NCBI GenBank assembly: GCA_949317995.1
Contig: OX439049.1
Span: 65,833,247 to 65,897,246 of the forward strand
Length of the DNA: 64,000 nucleotides
Reading direction: 5' to 3'
Source of the DNA: Acholoe squamosa
Lineage: Eukaryota > Annelida > Polychaeta > Phyllodocida > Polynoidae
This document shows, piece after piece, positions 41,061 to 51,315 of this stretch; positions within the stretch are counted from its first letter, which is position 1, and each line of letters opens with the position of its first letter. The notes under the pieces were generated by a model that ran no database searches, was not told the DNA's origin, and saw only the letters and a program-made list of their open reading frames with translations. The translations under genes and the position numbers were made by a program.

Positions 41061-41381
41061 TAGGGAGTGGTCATTTATTATCAACAGGGGGGGGTGGTGG
41101 GTTTGAGGGGGGGCGTAAAAAATTCTGATCCCTCTCAAGGGGGGGCTAAAAAAATTTTGACCCCTCTTGAGGGGGGGGCTAAAAAAATTTACCCTCTTTT
41201 TAGCAAAAAAGCCAGTGCGCTACTATAGATCAAAGAGGGGCCGCGAAAACTCTCCATGCCTCTGGCGCGGGGGGCGCAAAAGTTTTTTACTGCTGTCGAG
41301 GGGGGGGCGTAAAAAATTTCCGCGCATCCGCGCGAAAACCCACCACCCCCCCTTTTGATAAATAATGACCACTCCCTTAGG
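41061..41381. mobile_element. Hairpin MITE
   Basis: Inverted arms of about 44 bp (41061-41104 and 41337-41380; tagggagtggtcatttatta on the left) around G-run and C-run sequence. A related copy lies at 39367-39636. Confidence 0.7.
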
Positions 41382-42020
41382 CCTATAGTATATATGGGTT
41401 AAAATCGACACTGGCGACAGGGGCCTGCTCCCTGCACTCTGGCTCAAGGTGTGACGCCATCCACGTTAAAAAAACGTGGAAATAGGGGGTCTGTTTGGCC
41501 AGTGAGGAATGTCTTTGAAATTAGAAAAAAGGGGGTGTTTTCAAGGAGAAAATCCTTGAAAATCAGAAAAAGGGGGTTATTTTCTTAACTGGTTTAAAGA
41601 GTGACAGTATTTGGGTAAAATAGGGGTCATTTTGAGTTCTCTGAATTCCATGTTTCAAAGAAAAGGGGTATTTGAGAAAGAATTTGTCATTGAATTCTAA
41701 AAATAGGGGTCAAATCTCCCTGTTTTCCTAGAAAAGGGGGTCTTTTTCCCCTTCGAAAATCGTGAAAAGGGGGTATTTTTCAAAACCATTAACAAGGATG
41801 GTGTCAACCTGCCTGCTGAGTGCAGGGACCAGGCACAGGGGTTTTAAAAACCGACACTGGCGACACAGGTGCTTCAAAAATCGACAGACACAAAATTATC
41901 AATAATAAAAATCAACGCTCTTAAAATTTCAGGTACCCATGTATAGGCATAGGCTTCTTTTCATTTTTTAATATATTTTTTTTTTACATTTATATAGTTA
42001 TGTTAGGGCACATATCAATG
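41382..42020. repeat. Degenerate repeats with aaaagggggt motifs
   Basis: Between about 41470 and 41800 the motif gaaaa(a)gggggt(a/t)ttttt recurs roughly every 30-60 bp. The phrase acactggcgaca occurs at 41408 and 41854. No gene. Confidence 0.5.
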
Positions 42021-42024
42021 GATG

Positions 42025-42391
42025 TGTAATGGTTCGTATCGACTTATATGTTGGGTGGCTCTTTGGCTCGCTTACCACTAGATATACCAACACAACACGA
42101 GTAGTTCAGGTTGGGCAAAGCCCCAGAAACCCCTACCTCTCGGGTAGGACTTTATTCACTTTGTACACTGTAGTTAATGTTTTAGCGTCTGGACTGGACC
42201 AGGTCCAGTCCCCTTCTGCCGCTCGTCCGGCTCCTTAGTAGAAGCTGGACGCGAGGCATGGTGCTGCCCCCTCTTGTACCAACGAGGTATAGCAAAGCGA
42301 CACCTAGCTGGCATAGAAGGAACAAGCACCACACGAACACGTCTCTCGGATGAACGGCACTAATATATATACAACGATGCCGGCCCCTACA
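42025..42391 (-). repeat. 3' LTR of E4
   Basis: 367 bp, TG...CA. Differs from the 5' LTR at two positions by eye (in cag/cgg near 42106 and gatgcc/gttgcc near 42377). Confidence 0.95.
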
Positions 42392-42406
42392 CCACCCCCA
42401 CTAGAC
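42392..42406 (-). promoter_or_regulatory. Polypurine tract of E4
   Basis: Minus-strand TCTAGTGGGGGTGG next to the 3' LTR, as in E3 and E1. Confidence 0.75.
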
Positions 42407-43167
42407 TTTACCTAGGGTTGGGTGTAATTAACAAATAACTATTGTTAACTTTATACAGTAGTATTATACATAAATAGGTAAGTCTATATATATACAGTTC
42501 GTATTGAATATAGAACATTAAGGGGCATTATAAATAATATGTACATAATGAGGCATCGTCGCATATAACCCGAAGTATTGATAAATAATAACAAATAGGA
42601 AGTGGCGCCTTATGCACCATCGACCTATGGTGGTAAGTAGTAACAATGTTACAATGGTGTTATTATTAAATACGAGACGCAATAAAGAGTAGTGGACATG
42701 TAGTCAGGTGATATGAATAAAATTTTACAGTGTTTACTAACCGACCCGAGGTGGGGTAGATAACCCGAGAAAAATTTTGTTTGTTTCAATTATAAGAATA
42801 TAAATACGATATAAAAATAGATTTATACAAAATATTAATACTGAGAAGTATAGGCGTCCTACCAGGGTAGCAGGATCGCCCTTACAATATACCGGACTTA
42901 CGGCGAATCTGGAACGACTGGTTTCTGCAGCTCCACCCGGCGACATGTGTGTGGTGGCAAGCCACGTTGCTGTTGTGATGTGCCCTGATGAAGATGGGAA
43001 GATGGAGCCCCGGTTAGGTGTGGTAGTCCTTTTGGTACTTTCGGGTTAGCGTCCATCTTCGCTGCAGGTTCCGTCCCAGATTAACGAGTCCAGTATAAGG
43101 ATCAGTGCCTCTGGCATATTAAATGCTTTTACCCTCGGGTACGAAGAAAGCACCAACAGATGGACAC
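42407..43167 (-). other. 3' untranslated region of E4
   Basis: AT-rich, homologous to the same region of E3. No gene. Confidence 0.55.
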
Positions 43168-46100
43168 TTAAAGATCCTCCGGATCCGTGTCCATCTTCTC
43201 AGCCGACTCCACTGAGGCAGATGGAGCCGAGCTGCTGCAGCTGCTCAGAGAGAGCAGCGTGGAAGCCTCGCTGGGCGTGTCGCTCCCCAGGCTCAAGGCG
43301 CTCATCACCGCGGATGGGCTGTCCAGTGCCTCGGGTGCAGGTAAAGCAGCCGTGGCAGCTGGGGCCTTCCGGGCGAAAAGAGTAGCCGGGAGTGGGGGAG
43401 CTGCCGGAACCGGCGGAGCAGCCGGGACCGGTGGAGCGGCCGGAACCGGTGGAGCAGCCGGGACCGGTGGGGCATCCAGGATGAAGATCAGGGACGACGG
43501 AAAGCCGTCCCATTCCTCCAGGTGTTTCCCGAATGCCAGGAAGAATTTGAGGTCAGCCTCCTTGTACCTGTGAATGTACCCGGCGTTCTCAGCGCGGTGG
43601 AACTCCTTAAGCTTTTCAGCTTCCATCTGCTGACGCCGGCAGGACTCGAGAGCCTCCTCGACTTTCTTCCTTTCCAGCTGCCTGATCTTCTCTTCCTCCC
43701 TCCTCTGGATTTCATAAACCAGATTGAAGGTGGCTTCAGTCATCACACGCCAGTAGTCAACAGACTTCTGGCGGTGCAATGCCTGCCATTCTGCCATCAG
43801 GTCATTCTGGATCTGAGCCGTTTGGACATCGCGGTGGTCAACAAACGTGTTCGGATCCTGAAGACCTGACAAAGTTCCGGAGATTAGCTCCATAACGGGC
43901 ACCCGAGGGGCCGTTGGTGGAGCTATCACTGGTGGGGGCGCGGGGGCCTCCACTGAGGCAGGCGGGGTGCCTGCTGGAGGAGCAGACGGGCCCTCAACCG
44001 TGATACCACCTCGACCTCGGCCACCGCCCGGGGAAGCTCGGGTGGACTCCAGCCCACCACGGCCTCTACCACGGGGCTTGGTCCGGCCCAGAGAGGTAAG
44101 GACCTGCGACTCGGGTCCAGCCTGTCCCATAGCAGGGAACTTCGCCGCGTAGTCACTATACGTGGGGCGCTTGCCGGAAGATCCCTCTCCAGCCCACCAA
44201 GTAGAATACCCGGATGGGGGAGCGAAAAGTTCGCCCCCATCATCCAGGCTGCCAGAGGCTTCGCCCGGGCGTTGTTCCGCGGGTGCAGGTGTAGTAGTGG
44301 AAGTGGCCGGGGTGGCCGCCTGGCTAACCGTCCTATGGGCCTGGTTGCTAGGCATATCTAGAGCCGAGACTTGTTGTCCCGACTCGCGACGATCAGCTGG
44401 GTTGGCTGGTCTTGGCTGGTCCTTGTTACCCAAAGGGCTTACGGACCGGTCTGCTCGGGTCCTTTTGGAAGCAACAGTAGCCGTGGCTGTGCCTCCGTTA
44501 GGACCCTTAGAGCGGGCTTTGGCCTTCTCTCGCTTATCATCCCCTCGCCACCTTTTCACCTTCAGGTGCACCTCACTGGGCATCCCGAACTTTGTGGACG
44601 AGAAGTTGATTTGGAAGAAGGTCAACAAGTTGCCACTCTTCCACGAGCAGAATCCGGTCTCGAATGCCTGCTCCTTCACTTCCTTTACGCTCAACGAGGA
44701 CCAGTTGGCTAGTAGCTCGTTGAAGCACTTAATGGCCCGCTTCCTCGTTTTCTCCAGGCCGGTACCATGGGCTTTCTGCAAGTGCAGAGCCATGTCCCGG
44801 CGCCGGTGAGTGCTAAACGAGCCATCACAAAGTTTGCTCGGACGGTCTCCGAGCACACACATCATCAAAGGCTTGTGGTGCATATGATGCTCCACAATAT
44901 GCCGAGCGAAGCGGGGCTTCGTCTCGAACACCTTCTCACCCGTGAGAGCCAGCTGGCACGACTCGAATGGGCACCTTCGGCGGTTGCCGGTTGGTCCCCA
45001 TTGGGTCATTGCCCACTGGACTTTCGTCCGGGCCTCGTAACTGTAGATAGACCCCAATTTGGATTTCAGCTGGTCAATCCAAATGAGGTAAAATTTACCT
45101 ACTGGCGTATCCGAGGGGCCGGATTTCATCCATTCCTCGTCATCGCTATCACCGTCCTTATTGACGGCGCCAGGACACATGTAGTGGACCGTGTCATAGG
45201 CACAGTCCGCGAAGCAGCGGGGAGTCTGTTCCTTGAACCCCTCGGCTGCATTCTTCCACACCCATTTCTGATTATCGTCCTTGGGGACATCCGTGGTCAT
45301 TTCTTCCCACGTTGTCACGGACTCCAAATCAGATTTGGCCGACTCGGGCAGCTCTGGGTCGCTTTCGCTTCCCTCACTGTCCGTGTAGATACCTGCTCCC
45401 CTATGGCTGGCTCGGCTGGTGGTGGTAGTACCAGTCGGAGCCTTGGTAGAGGACTTGGTGCTTGTCCCGCTGGTGCTGGCAGTGGAAGCTGCAGTAGCCG
45501 AGGTGGCTACCGTGGTGGTTGTAGTAGTGGAGGTGGAGGCGGGCGCCTTCGGTTTGCCCTTACCCCTCGGCTTGGTGGGGGGCGTGGGCTCTGCCGGAGA
45601 CGCTTTCGCTCCATTTTTCTTCTTCCGGCGCACAACCTTGGTTGGCTGCGCCGGTACCTCAGGGCTGGAATCCGACTCTCGTGGATTCCTGCCCTCCGAA
45701 CGAGGACTCCTCCTACCGCTGACCGGGGAGTCAGAGTCGGAAGAGACCTTGGATTTGGCTTGGGCCTGCTGTTTGCGGTGGGCCCGACGAGCTGCGATGA
45801 GCTGCTTCTGCTGCTTGGCGAGCTCGGCTCGCTTAGCTTCGACAGCAGCCTGCTGGCGCGAGATGTCCTCTTCCGAGATCTCACCAGGTGCGTCAGGAAT
45901 GTCGGCACTTGGGGCGGTCTCGGTTGTGGACCTCTCGACGGCGATCCGGGTGTCTTCAGCCTCCAGGTCACTCTCGGTGAGAGGACCCGTCGGCGCAGGT
46001 TTGTGGGTCAACCGTTTGACCCGGTCGGTTTCCACCGACGACAACGTAACCGTGGAGTCTGTGTCCATGTCAGATTCAGACTCCCTCAACTCCGAGGCCT

Positions 46101-46617
46101 TTCGGGTAATGCCCTCAGAGATGAGCATGGCTCGGGCCAAACTCTCGTTGACCGCCATCTTCTCCGCTAACTTCAGGTAGTTGCGGAGCCAGGAGACTGG
46201 CATATTTTCAGCCAACTTGTCGCTACACGAGTCCATAACCAGAGTCTTGAAGTCGTCTGGTATGGCATCGGGTACGCCTTGCTTCACTGCCAATGGTCCG
46301 CATCCGAACATAGAGGCGTGCATGGGGATGTAGGTCCCCCAGGAGGTGTATACAACACCGGCCTCGCAATCGACGTGTGCCATACGTTCGATGCGAGTCT
46401 TGAATCCCGGAGGATACATCGGAATGTCTAAGACATCTACATTGCAACCCGAAGCCGCTGCTGCAGACGAGCGGTCCGGGCGTGGTGGTGGAGGTGGCAT
46501 CCTCTCCCGGTCAGTGGCCTCGGCCATAGCCGAGAGCGTCCGGGCGGCCTCCTCAGTCGAAGAGTCCATAGACTCTACGACCCGAGACGGGACCTCCGGG
46601 TCCTCGTCTAGTTCCAA
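43168..46617 (-). CDS. Third ORF of E4: large zinc-finger/RGG accessory protein
   Basis: 1,149 codons without a stop. Homologous throughout to the E3 ORF. It shares the DGDSDDEEW block, the finger pair (CPFESC...RFARHIVEHH and CVLGDRPSKLCDGSF...DMALHLQKAH at about residues 545-615), basic KKKKNGAKA, GRGRGG repeats, the coiled coil (QRREEEKIRQLERKKVEEAL) and the acidic EKMDTDPEDL end. PVPAAPP is repeated near the C-terminus. The first open codon is TTG; no ATG lies between the upstream stop and residue 17 (MDSSTEEA), so translation starts there or from a spliced leader. The sequence before TTG ends aatccttcag, a good splice acceptor. E3 joins this point to a 16-codon leader with ATG. Confidence 0.82.
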   Translation of the reverse strand: MELDEDPEVPSRVVESMDSSTEEAARTLSAMAEATDRERMPPPPPRPDRSSAAAASGCNVDVLDIPMYPPGFKTRIERMAHVDCEAGVVYTSWGTYIPMHASMFGCGPLAVKQGVPDAIPDDFKTLVMDSCSDKLAENMPVSWLRNYLKLAEKMAVNESLARAMLISEGITRKASELRESESDMDTDSTVTLSSVETDRVKRLTHKPAPTGPLTESDLEAEDTRIAVERSTTETAPSADIPDAPGEISEEDISRQQAAVEAKRAELAKQQKQLIAARRAHRKQQAQAKSKVSSDSDSPVSGRRSPRSEGRNPRESDSSPEVPAQPTKVVRRKKKNGAKASPAEPTPPTKPRGKGKPKAPASTSTTTTTTVATSATAASTASTSGTSTKSSTKAPTGTTTTSRASHRGAGIYTDSEGSESDPELPESAKSDLESVTTWEEMTTDVPKDDNQKWVWKNAAEGFKEQTPRCFADCAYDTVHYMCPGAVNKDGDSDDEEWMKSGPSDTPVGKFYLIWIDQLKSKLGSIYSYEARTKVQWAMTQWGPTGNRRRCPFESCQLALTGEKVFETKPRFARHIVEHHMHHKPLMMCVLGDRPSKLCDGSFSTHRRRDMALHLQKAHGTGLEKTRKRAIKCFNELLANWSSLSVKEVKEQAFETGFCSWKSGNLLTFFQINFSSTKFGMPSEVHLKVKRWRGDDKREKAKARSKGPNGGTATATVASKRTRADRSVSPLGNKDQPRPANPADRRESGQQVSALDMPSNQAHRTVSQAATPATSTTTPAPAEQRPGEASGSLDDGGELFAPPSGYSTWWAGEGSSGKRPTYSDYAAKFPAMGQAGPESQVLTSLGRTKPRGRGRGGLESTRASPGGGRGRGGITVEGPSAPPAGTPPASVEAPAPPPVIAPPTAPRVPVMELISGTLSGLQDPNTFVDHRDVQTAQIQNDLMAEWQALHRQKSVDYWRVMTEATFNLVYEIQRREEEKIRQLERKKVEEALESCRRQQMEAEKLKEFHRAENAGYIHRYKEADLKFFLAFGKHLEEWDGFPSSLIFILDAPPVPAAPPVPAAPPVPAAPPVPAAPPLPATLFARKAPAATAALPAPEALDSPSAVMSALSLGSDTPSEASTLLSLSSCSSSAPSASVESAEKMDTDPEDL

Positions 46618-47079
46618 CTGAAGGATTCGTCCAACAAAGGGGTGTTGTTAGACCGAGCTAACTCGACAGCTAGGGGCTGTAAACCGCCAACACTAACCAG
46701 AGCGAAAACAGGTGGCGTCTAACCACCACGAGTCCACTCTAGTTATGACCAGTATGACGTCAGACCTCTCGTCTCGCGAGATCCCGCCGTGGCTATCCGG
46801 TGACCTAGTTCCGCGCTTTCCCGCCGCACCAGCGGCGCCACCTAGGGAACTAGATCCGAACTAACATTCGACTCGACATGCGAGACGCGGCCTACTACCC
46901 GAGTGCTATCGTCTGGAGCTTGGCGGTGTATACAACGCTTCAAAGCGAATGTACCAGTTAATCCGACCGCCACTCACGGGATACAGCCACCCGGGGAGGG
47001 CGCGTTCGGCATCTCCAGCCGTGGAACGTATGTTACCCGCCTATGGCGGACAACACGCAGCAGCTCATTGTGTACTGAG
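46618..47079 (-). promoter_or_regulatory. Candidate internal promoter between integrase and third ORF (E4)
   Basis: No coding frame. Contains a perfect CRE TGACGTCA (46755-46762) and, 10 bp away, TCTCGCGAGA (46772-46781), a palindrome known as a strong promoter element in animal TATA-less genes. GC content is higher than around it. The third ORF begins about 140 bp downstream. Confidence 0.5.
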
Positions 47080-50000
47080 TTAGGTTACGGCAGACCTCAA
47101 CCGGGGACTGCGTCTAACGCCTTCGGTTAGCCTTTTATTTTTCCCGGCTTTACGTACGGCCTTTTCTGGATTCCGCTTAGCCAATGCGGGACCTTCCCCA
47201 TACGTAATGCCTTCACTCAGCGAGACATTCTTCCATTTCTTACGGTTAGGTCGTTTCCTGGCCTTCGTCTTCTTTTTCACCATAACCTCGTCTCCCGGCG
47301 TCTTTCTCGGCCGGCCTCTAGGGCGCTTCATTGGTACTACCACTCTCGGTCCGCTAGGGACAGACGTGGGTGGTTTGTAACCGAACTCCCTCTCCGCCTC
47401 TTCGCGCCCCTTCCAGGGCCGAAGTTTTCCGACATTCGTCTTCCATTTCCTACCAGTTAGGCAGTCCTCCATCATCACCGTGGACTCGGAGATGACGCAA
47501 ATAATTTTAAACAGACCTTCCCAAGGCGTTACGAGCTTCAGCTTATCTAGCGGCTCGTAGTACCTTAGTACTTTGTCCCCAACATTAAAGCGAATTCGTT
47601 TAGCATTGGTGTCATAGCCCACCTTCTGCCACTTCGCACTCTTCAGCAGTTCTTTCCGAACGGCCTCGTATGCCTGTTTGAACCGATCCCTTAACGACTC
47701 CACAAACAACACAGTGCAGGGCGCCTCCAGGTCTATCCCAACCACTCCATACACTAAGTCGGCGGGCATTATGATGTCCTCGCCGAACACTAGCATGTTT
47801 GGGGTGCAATTAGTGGATGAATGGACAGTGTTGTTGTAGGCATGTACTACAAACTCGCACTGTTCATCCCAGTCGTCCTGGTGGGTATTAACCAGGGGCT
47901 TTAGTACTTGTATAAGGGTTCTGTTGAAGCGCTCTACCTGCCCATCCGACTGTGGTCGGTATGGGTTTGTCCGGGTCTTACAAATGGCTAGGTAATGGCA
48001 CATTTCCTGCCAAAGTTCTGACTCGAACTCCCTTCCTTGGTCGCTGTGCATCATAAGGGGAACACCCAAATGCAGCACCCAGCCTTTCACAAATGCCTCC
48101 GCGCATTTGGCGGCTTTGTGGTTAGGAAGGGGGAACACCCGAGTGTACTTGGTATAGTAGTCGGTTACGACCATCATACAAGTATTGTCCCGGGGCGTCG
48201 TCTTAATCCCGCTGATTATGTCTATCGCTACCCGAGCGAATCTGACACCAAACAATTCCTGCGATAAGGGTTGCTTACCCAGGCCGGGTCCCGGCTTGTT
48301 TTTACAACAATCCGGGCAAGTGGCGATCCACCGGAGCAGGTCGCCTCTCATACCGGGCCAGTAGTAACGCCTTTGTAGGCGCTCTATTGACCTCTTCTTA
48401 CCGAAATGGCCACTCGTTTGGTGACCATGGCAATAATACATGATATCCCTCCTCATCGGGGCGGGTATCACTATTTGCAACAGCCTACCGTTGGTGGGAG
48501 TTGTCTTCCACCTACATAGTATGCCGTCTCGGATCTCTAGCTCGGTCCATTGGGCTAGCAATCGTCTCGCTTCCCTATCCTCCAGGGATACTAGCGGCCT
48601 TGCCGGTTTAATACCTGACCGTAGGTATTCCATTATGCGCGCAGTGGTGGGGTCTGACTGTTGAAACTTCTTGATGGTCTCCGGGGACCAATCGAGGTAG
48701 CTGCATACAGCCTCCTCCCAGGGGATACGGGGGGTGGTATAATTAAATACCAGCCCGGCTACCACAGCATTGTGGGCTCCGCAGTCTTCACAAGTGGCAT
48801 TTTGGCACCTTCCGATAGGTCGTCTTGACAAGGCATCCGCATTGATATGTTTAGCACCGGGTCGGTGCTCTATTTGCTTATGCTCTAATCCGAATTCGGA
48901 TAGATGAGCTAACCATCTTCCAATCATCCCCTCGGCGTCCTTAAAGTTAAGGAGCCACCTAAGAGACGAAAGGTCTGTTCTTAAAGTAAAGTCACTCCCC
49001 CAAAGGAAATGCTTGTACTTCTTCGTATACACCACCACTGCGAGAAGTTCTCGCTTGGTGGTACAATAATTCCGCTGGGTCTTGCTTAGCGTGTTGCTAG
49101 CGAATGCTATTGGGACCTCGACTCCCTCCTGGACCTGAGAGAGAGCTGCCCCAATCGCGTCATTGCTCGCATCGGTGTCTAAGATGAAATGTCCCTCGGG
49201 AGTGGGATATTTCAACACGGGTGTATTCCTAAACAAATCTTTTATTTTATTAAAAGATTCTTCTTGCTCGCTGGTCCATGGGAATGGGTCCCGTGCCCTA
49301 CCCGGGGTCCAGTGAGCTAAGCACTGCATGGGGAAGCTGACACGAGAGTAATTTGGTATGAAATCACGGTAATAGGAACAAAATCCTAAAAATGATCTCA
49401 CCTCCTTAGCACTCGTGGGTCTCTCCCAACCTTCCACAGCTTCCAATTTTTCCGGATCCGCGCTTACCCCGGTTGGGGTAATGATCCTTCCCAAGTATGT
49501 GATTGTTTTCTTAAACAAATTACATTTCTTGGGTTTGAGTTTTAGACCGTTCGATAATATCCGGTCGAGGACCAATTGCAGATTCGCAAGGCACTGCTTG
49601 AACGACTTGCCGAACACGACCACGTCGTCCAAGTAGACCAAGCATTTCTTCCACAAAAGATCACTCAATAAGGATTCCATCATGGCCTCGAATGTAGCGG
49701 GGGCGTTACACAATCCGAAGGGCAAGACATTATACTCGAATAGCCCCATATGACTGGAGAACGCTGTTTTCTCCTTGTCATTGGGGTGCATCGGTATCTG
49801 CCAATACCCGGATTGTAAATCCAAGGTACAGAACCATTGATTCCCGCCCAAGCTATCTAAAGTCTCGTCTATCCTTGGTAAAGGATACGAGTTCTTCTTT
49901 GTTATACCGTTCAGTTTCCGGTAGTCGACACAAAAGCGGATTGTACCGTCTTTCTTAGTAGTCATACAAACAGGGCTGGACCAGGGACTCGAGCTAGGCA

Positions 50001-50925
50001 CGATGACCCCTAGGTCCAACTGTTTTTGTATTTGCTCTTCACAAATTAACTTCTTCTTGAGAGGAAGTCTACGATACGGGATTTTAAAAGGTTTCTCGTT
50101 GCCCACATCTATGGTGTGCAACACCTTATCGGATCTACCCACCGGTCCTCCTTCCCTACCAAAAGCACTCTCGTACTTTTGTAGGAGTCTCGCTAGGCAA
50201 TCCTTATCCTCCGTATTCTTTAAATCTGACTGATCAATCAGCTTTTGGAATTCTTCATCCATAGGATGCTTACTAACAGGGTTTAGTGGTTTATTGAATT
50301 TAGCCTCGGCGACATGTTCTACCGAACTCATCCTACCTACGCTGTCGCCTCGCTTCAAATAAACCACCGAACCACTTCGGTTAGTTATGGGTAATACAGT
50401 CCAAGCTGCATTAGCCACTAATGTATCCACTGAGTCCAACCCGATGCTCGACAAATACACCGTGTCGGGTTCATAGACTCCAGTTTCATTCCTTTGGGCC
50501 ATTGATCCGCCACAAAGGACATCGCAAGTGGTACCCGGTGGGATCTTCACCGTGTGTATCACCGATGCGACCGAAGACACTTGTCTCAATACGCATTGGA
50601 TATGCAAGCCATACGGGTTCCGTATACTCATCATGCCATCCCTCGGGTCCAAGACGGCCCCGTATAAGCTTGCAAAATCCAGTCCGAGGATCCCGTCATC
50701 ACTAACCTCTGCTATAGTCGGCGAAAGAACAAATTCCTTGCCTCCTATACGGATAGGCATAAACGTCCTACCAAATGTATGCATACTGCTTCCGTCGGCC
50801 GTGCAAGCATTTACCCCCGTTTTGAGGTTCTCATGACTGCCGGCCACCGAGTCGAAAAATCTTTTGGACACACAGGAGTGGCTGGCTCCAGTATCCACTA
50901 AGAATTCCCCTACCCGGCCTTCCAC
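47080..50925 (-). CDS. Pol of E4: protease, RT, RNase H, integrase
   Basis: 1,281 codons. Protease FLVDTGASHS with Asp at about 11 and GILGLDFASLYG near 80; RT 260-480 with SPWSSPV, RFCVDYRKLNG, TLDLQSGYWQI, FGLCNAPATF and YLDD at 431-434. RNase H has ILDTDAS (583), Glu626 and RTD (651); a usually conserved His after that Asp is Leu here (E2 has His). Integrase: HHCC at 835, 840, 870, 873; catalytic D902, D962, E998. The tail is basic with KRPRGRPRKTP at 1200-1210, an AT-hook. No chromodomain seen. Expected to be made as a Gag-Pol fusion by -1 frameshift. The same frame continues upstream to 51315 but is cut by TGA at 50938-50940. Confidence 0.93.
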   Translation of the reverse strand: MEGRVGEFLVDTGASHSCVSKRFFDSVAGSHENLKTGVNACTADGSSMHTFGRTFMPIRIGGKEFVLSPTIAEVSDDGILGLDFASLYGAVLDPRDGMMSIRNPYGLHIQCVLRQVSSVASVIHTVKIPPGTTCDVLCGGSMAQRNETGVYEPDTVYLSSIGLDSVDTLVANAAWTVLPITNRSGSVVYLKRGDSVGRMSSVEHVAEAKFNKPLNPVSKHPMDEEFQKLIDQSDLKNTEDKDCLARLLQKYESAFGREGGPVGRSDKVLHTIDVGNEKPFKIPYRRLPLKKKLICEEQIQKQLDLGVIVPSSSPWSSPVCMTTKKDGTIRFCVDYRKLNGITKKNSYPLPRIDETLDSLGGNQWFCTLDLQSGYWQIPMHPNDKEKTAFSSHMGLFEYNVLPFGLCNAPATFEAMMESLLSDLLWKKCLVYLDDVVVFGKSFKQCLANLQLVLDRILSNGLKLKPKKCNLFKKTITYLGRIITPTGVSADPEKLEAVEGWERPTSAKEVRSFLGFCSYYRDFIPNYSRVSFPMQCLAHWTPGRARDPFPWTSEQEESFNKIKDLFRNTPVLKYPTPEGHFILDTDASNDAIGAALSQVQEGVEVPIAFASNTLSKTQRNYCTTKRELLAVVVYTKKYKHFLWGSDFTLRTDLSSLRWLLNFKDAEGMIGRWLAHLSEFGLEHKQIEHRPGAKHINADALSRRPIGRCQNATCEDCGAHNAVVAGLVFNYTTPRIPWEEAVCSYLDWSPETIKKFQQSDPTTARIMEYLRSGIKPARPLVSLEDREARRLLAQWTELEIRDGILCRWKTTPTNGRLLQIVIPAPMRRDIMYYCHGHQTSGHFGKKRSIERLQRRYYWPGMRGDLLRWIATCPDCCKNKPGPGLGKQPLSQELFGVRFARVAIDIISGIKTTPRDNTCMMVVTDYYTKYTRVFPLPNHKAAKCAEAFVKGWVLHLGVPLMMHSDQGREFESELWQEMCHYLAICKTRTNPYRPQSDGQVERFNRTLIQVLKPLVNTHQDDWDEQCEFVVHAYNNTVHSSTNCTPNMLVFGEDIIMPADLVYGVVGIDLEAPCTVLFVESLRDRFKQAYEAVRKELLKSAKWQKVGYDTNAKRIRFNVGDKVLRYYEPLDKLKLVTPWEGLFKIICVISESTVMMEDCLTGRKWKTNVGKLRPWKGREEAEREFGYKPPTSVPSGPRVVVPMKRPRGRPRKTPGDEVMVKKKTKARKRPNRKKWKNVSLSEGITYGEGPALAKRNPEKAVRKAGKNKRLTEGVRRSPRLRSAVT

Positions 50926-50940
50926 AGATATGGGTACATA

Positions 50941-51315
50941 TCACCGTCTCCCCCCCAAAGGTGAGGGGTTACTGGTAAACTGGTGAAAGTCTCCCGAATC
51001 ACCAAGATTCAATCCGAATCCTCTCAGGAATTCCAGACACGGATGACTTGGGGGAAGGCGTGTCCCACACACTCGGATCAACTCTTTGATCCATCCTTCC
51101 TCTCCCCTAGTGCGGCCACTCGCCTCCATATGCTCACTCCCGCACATATAAGCACCAGGGTCCCTGGCCCCGGCCGAGGTGCAGGGGTGCGCACCCACAG
51201 CCACCCGGCCTCCAGGTGTAATTGACTCGAAATCTTCCACCGGGTCACCCCCGGTAGCATTTTGGCATTCGTTCTCCCTCGGGGTTATATCAGATGCCGT
51301 TGACACAACCCCCAC
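50941..51315 (-). pseudogene. N-terminal pro region of E4, cut from pol by TGA
   Basis: 124 codons in the same frame as pol. Contains LPPSHPCLEFLRGFG, the short block that precedes protease in E1 and E2 too. It ends GGRR then TGA; in E2 the codon at this position is Trp (GRRWYV), so the stop looks like a TGG to TGA change. This would stop Gag-Pol just before protease. Confidence 0.75.
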
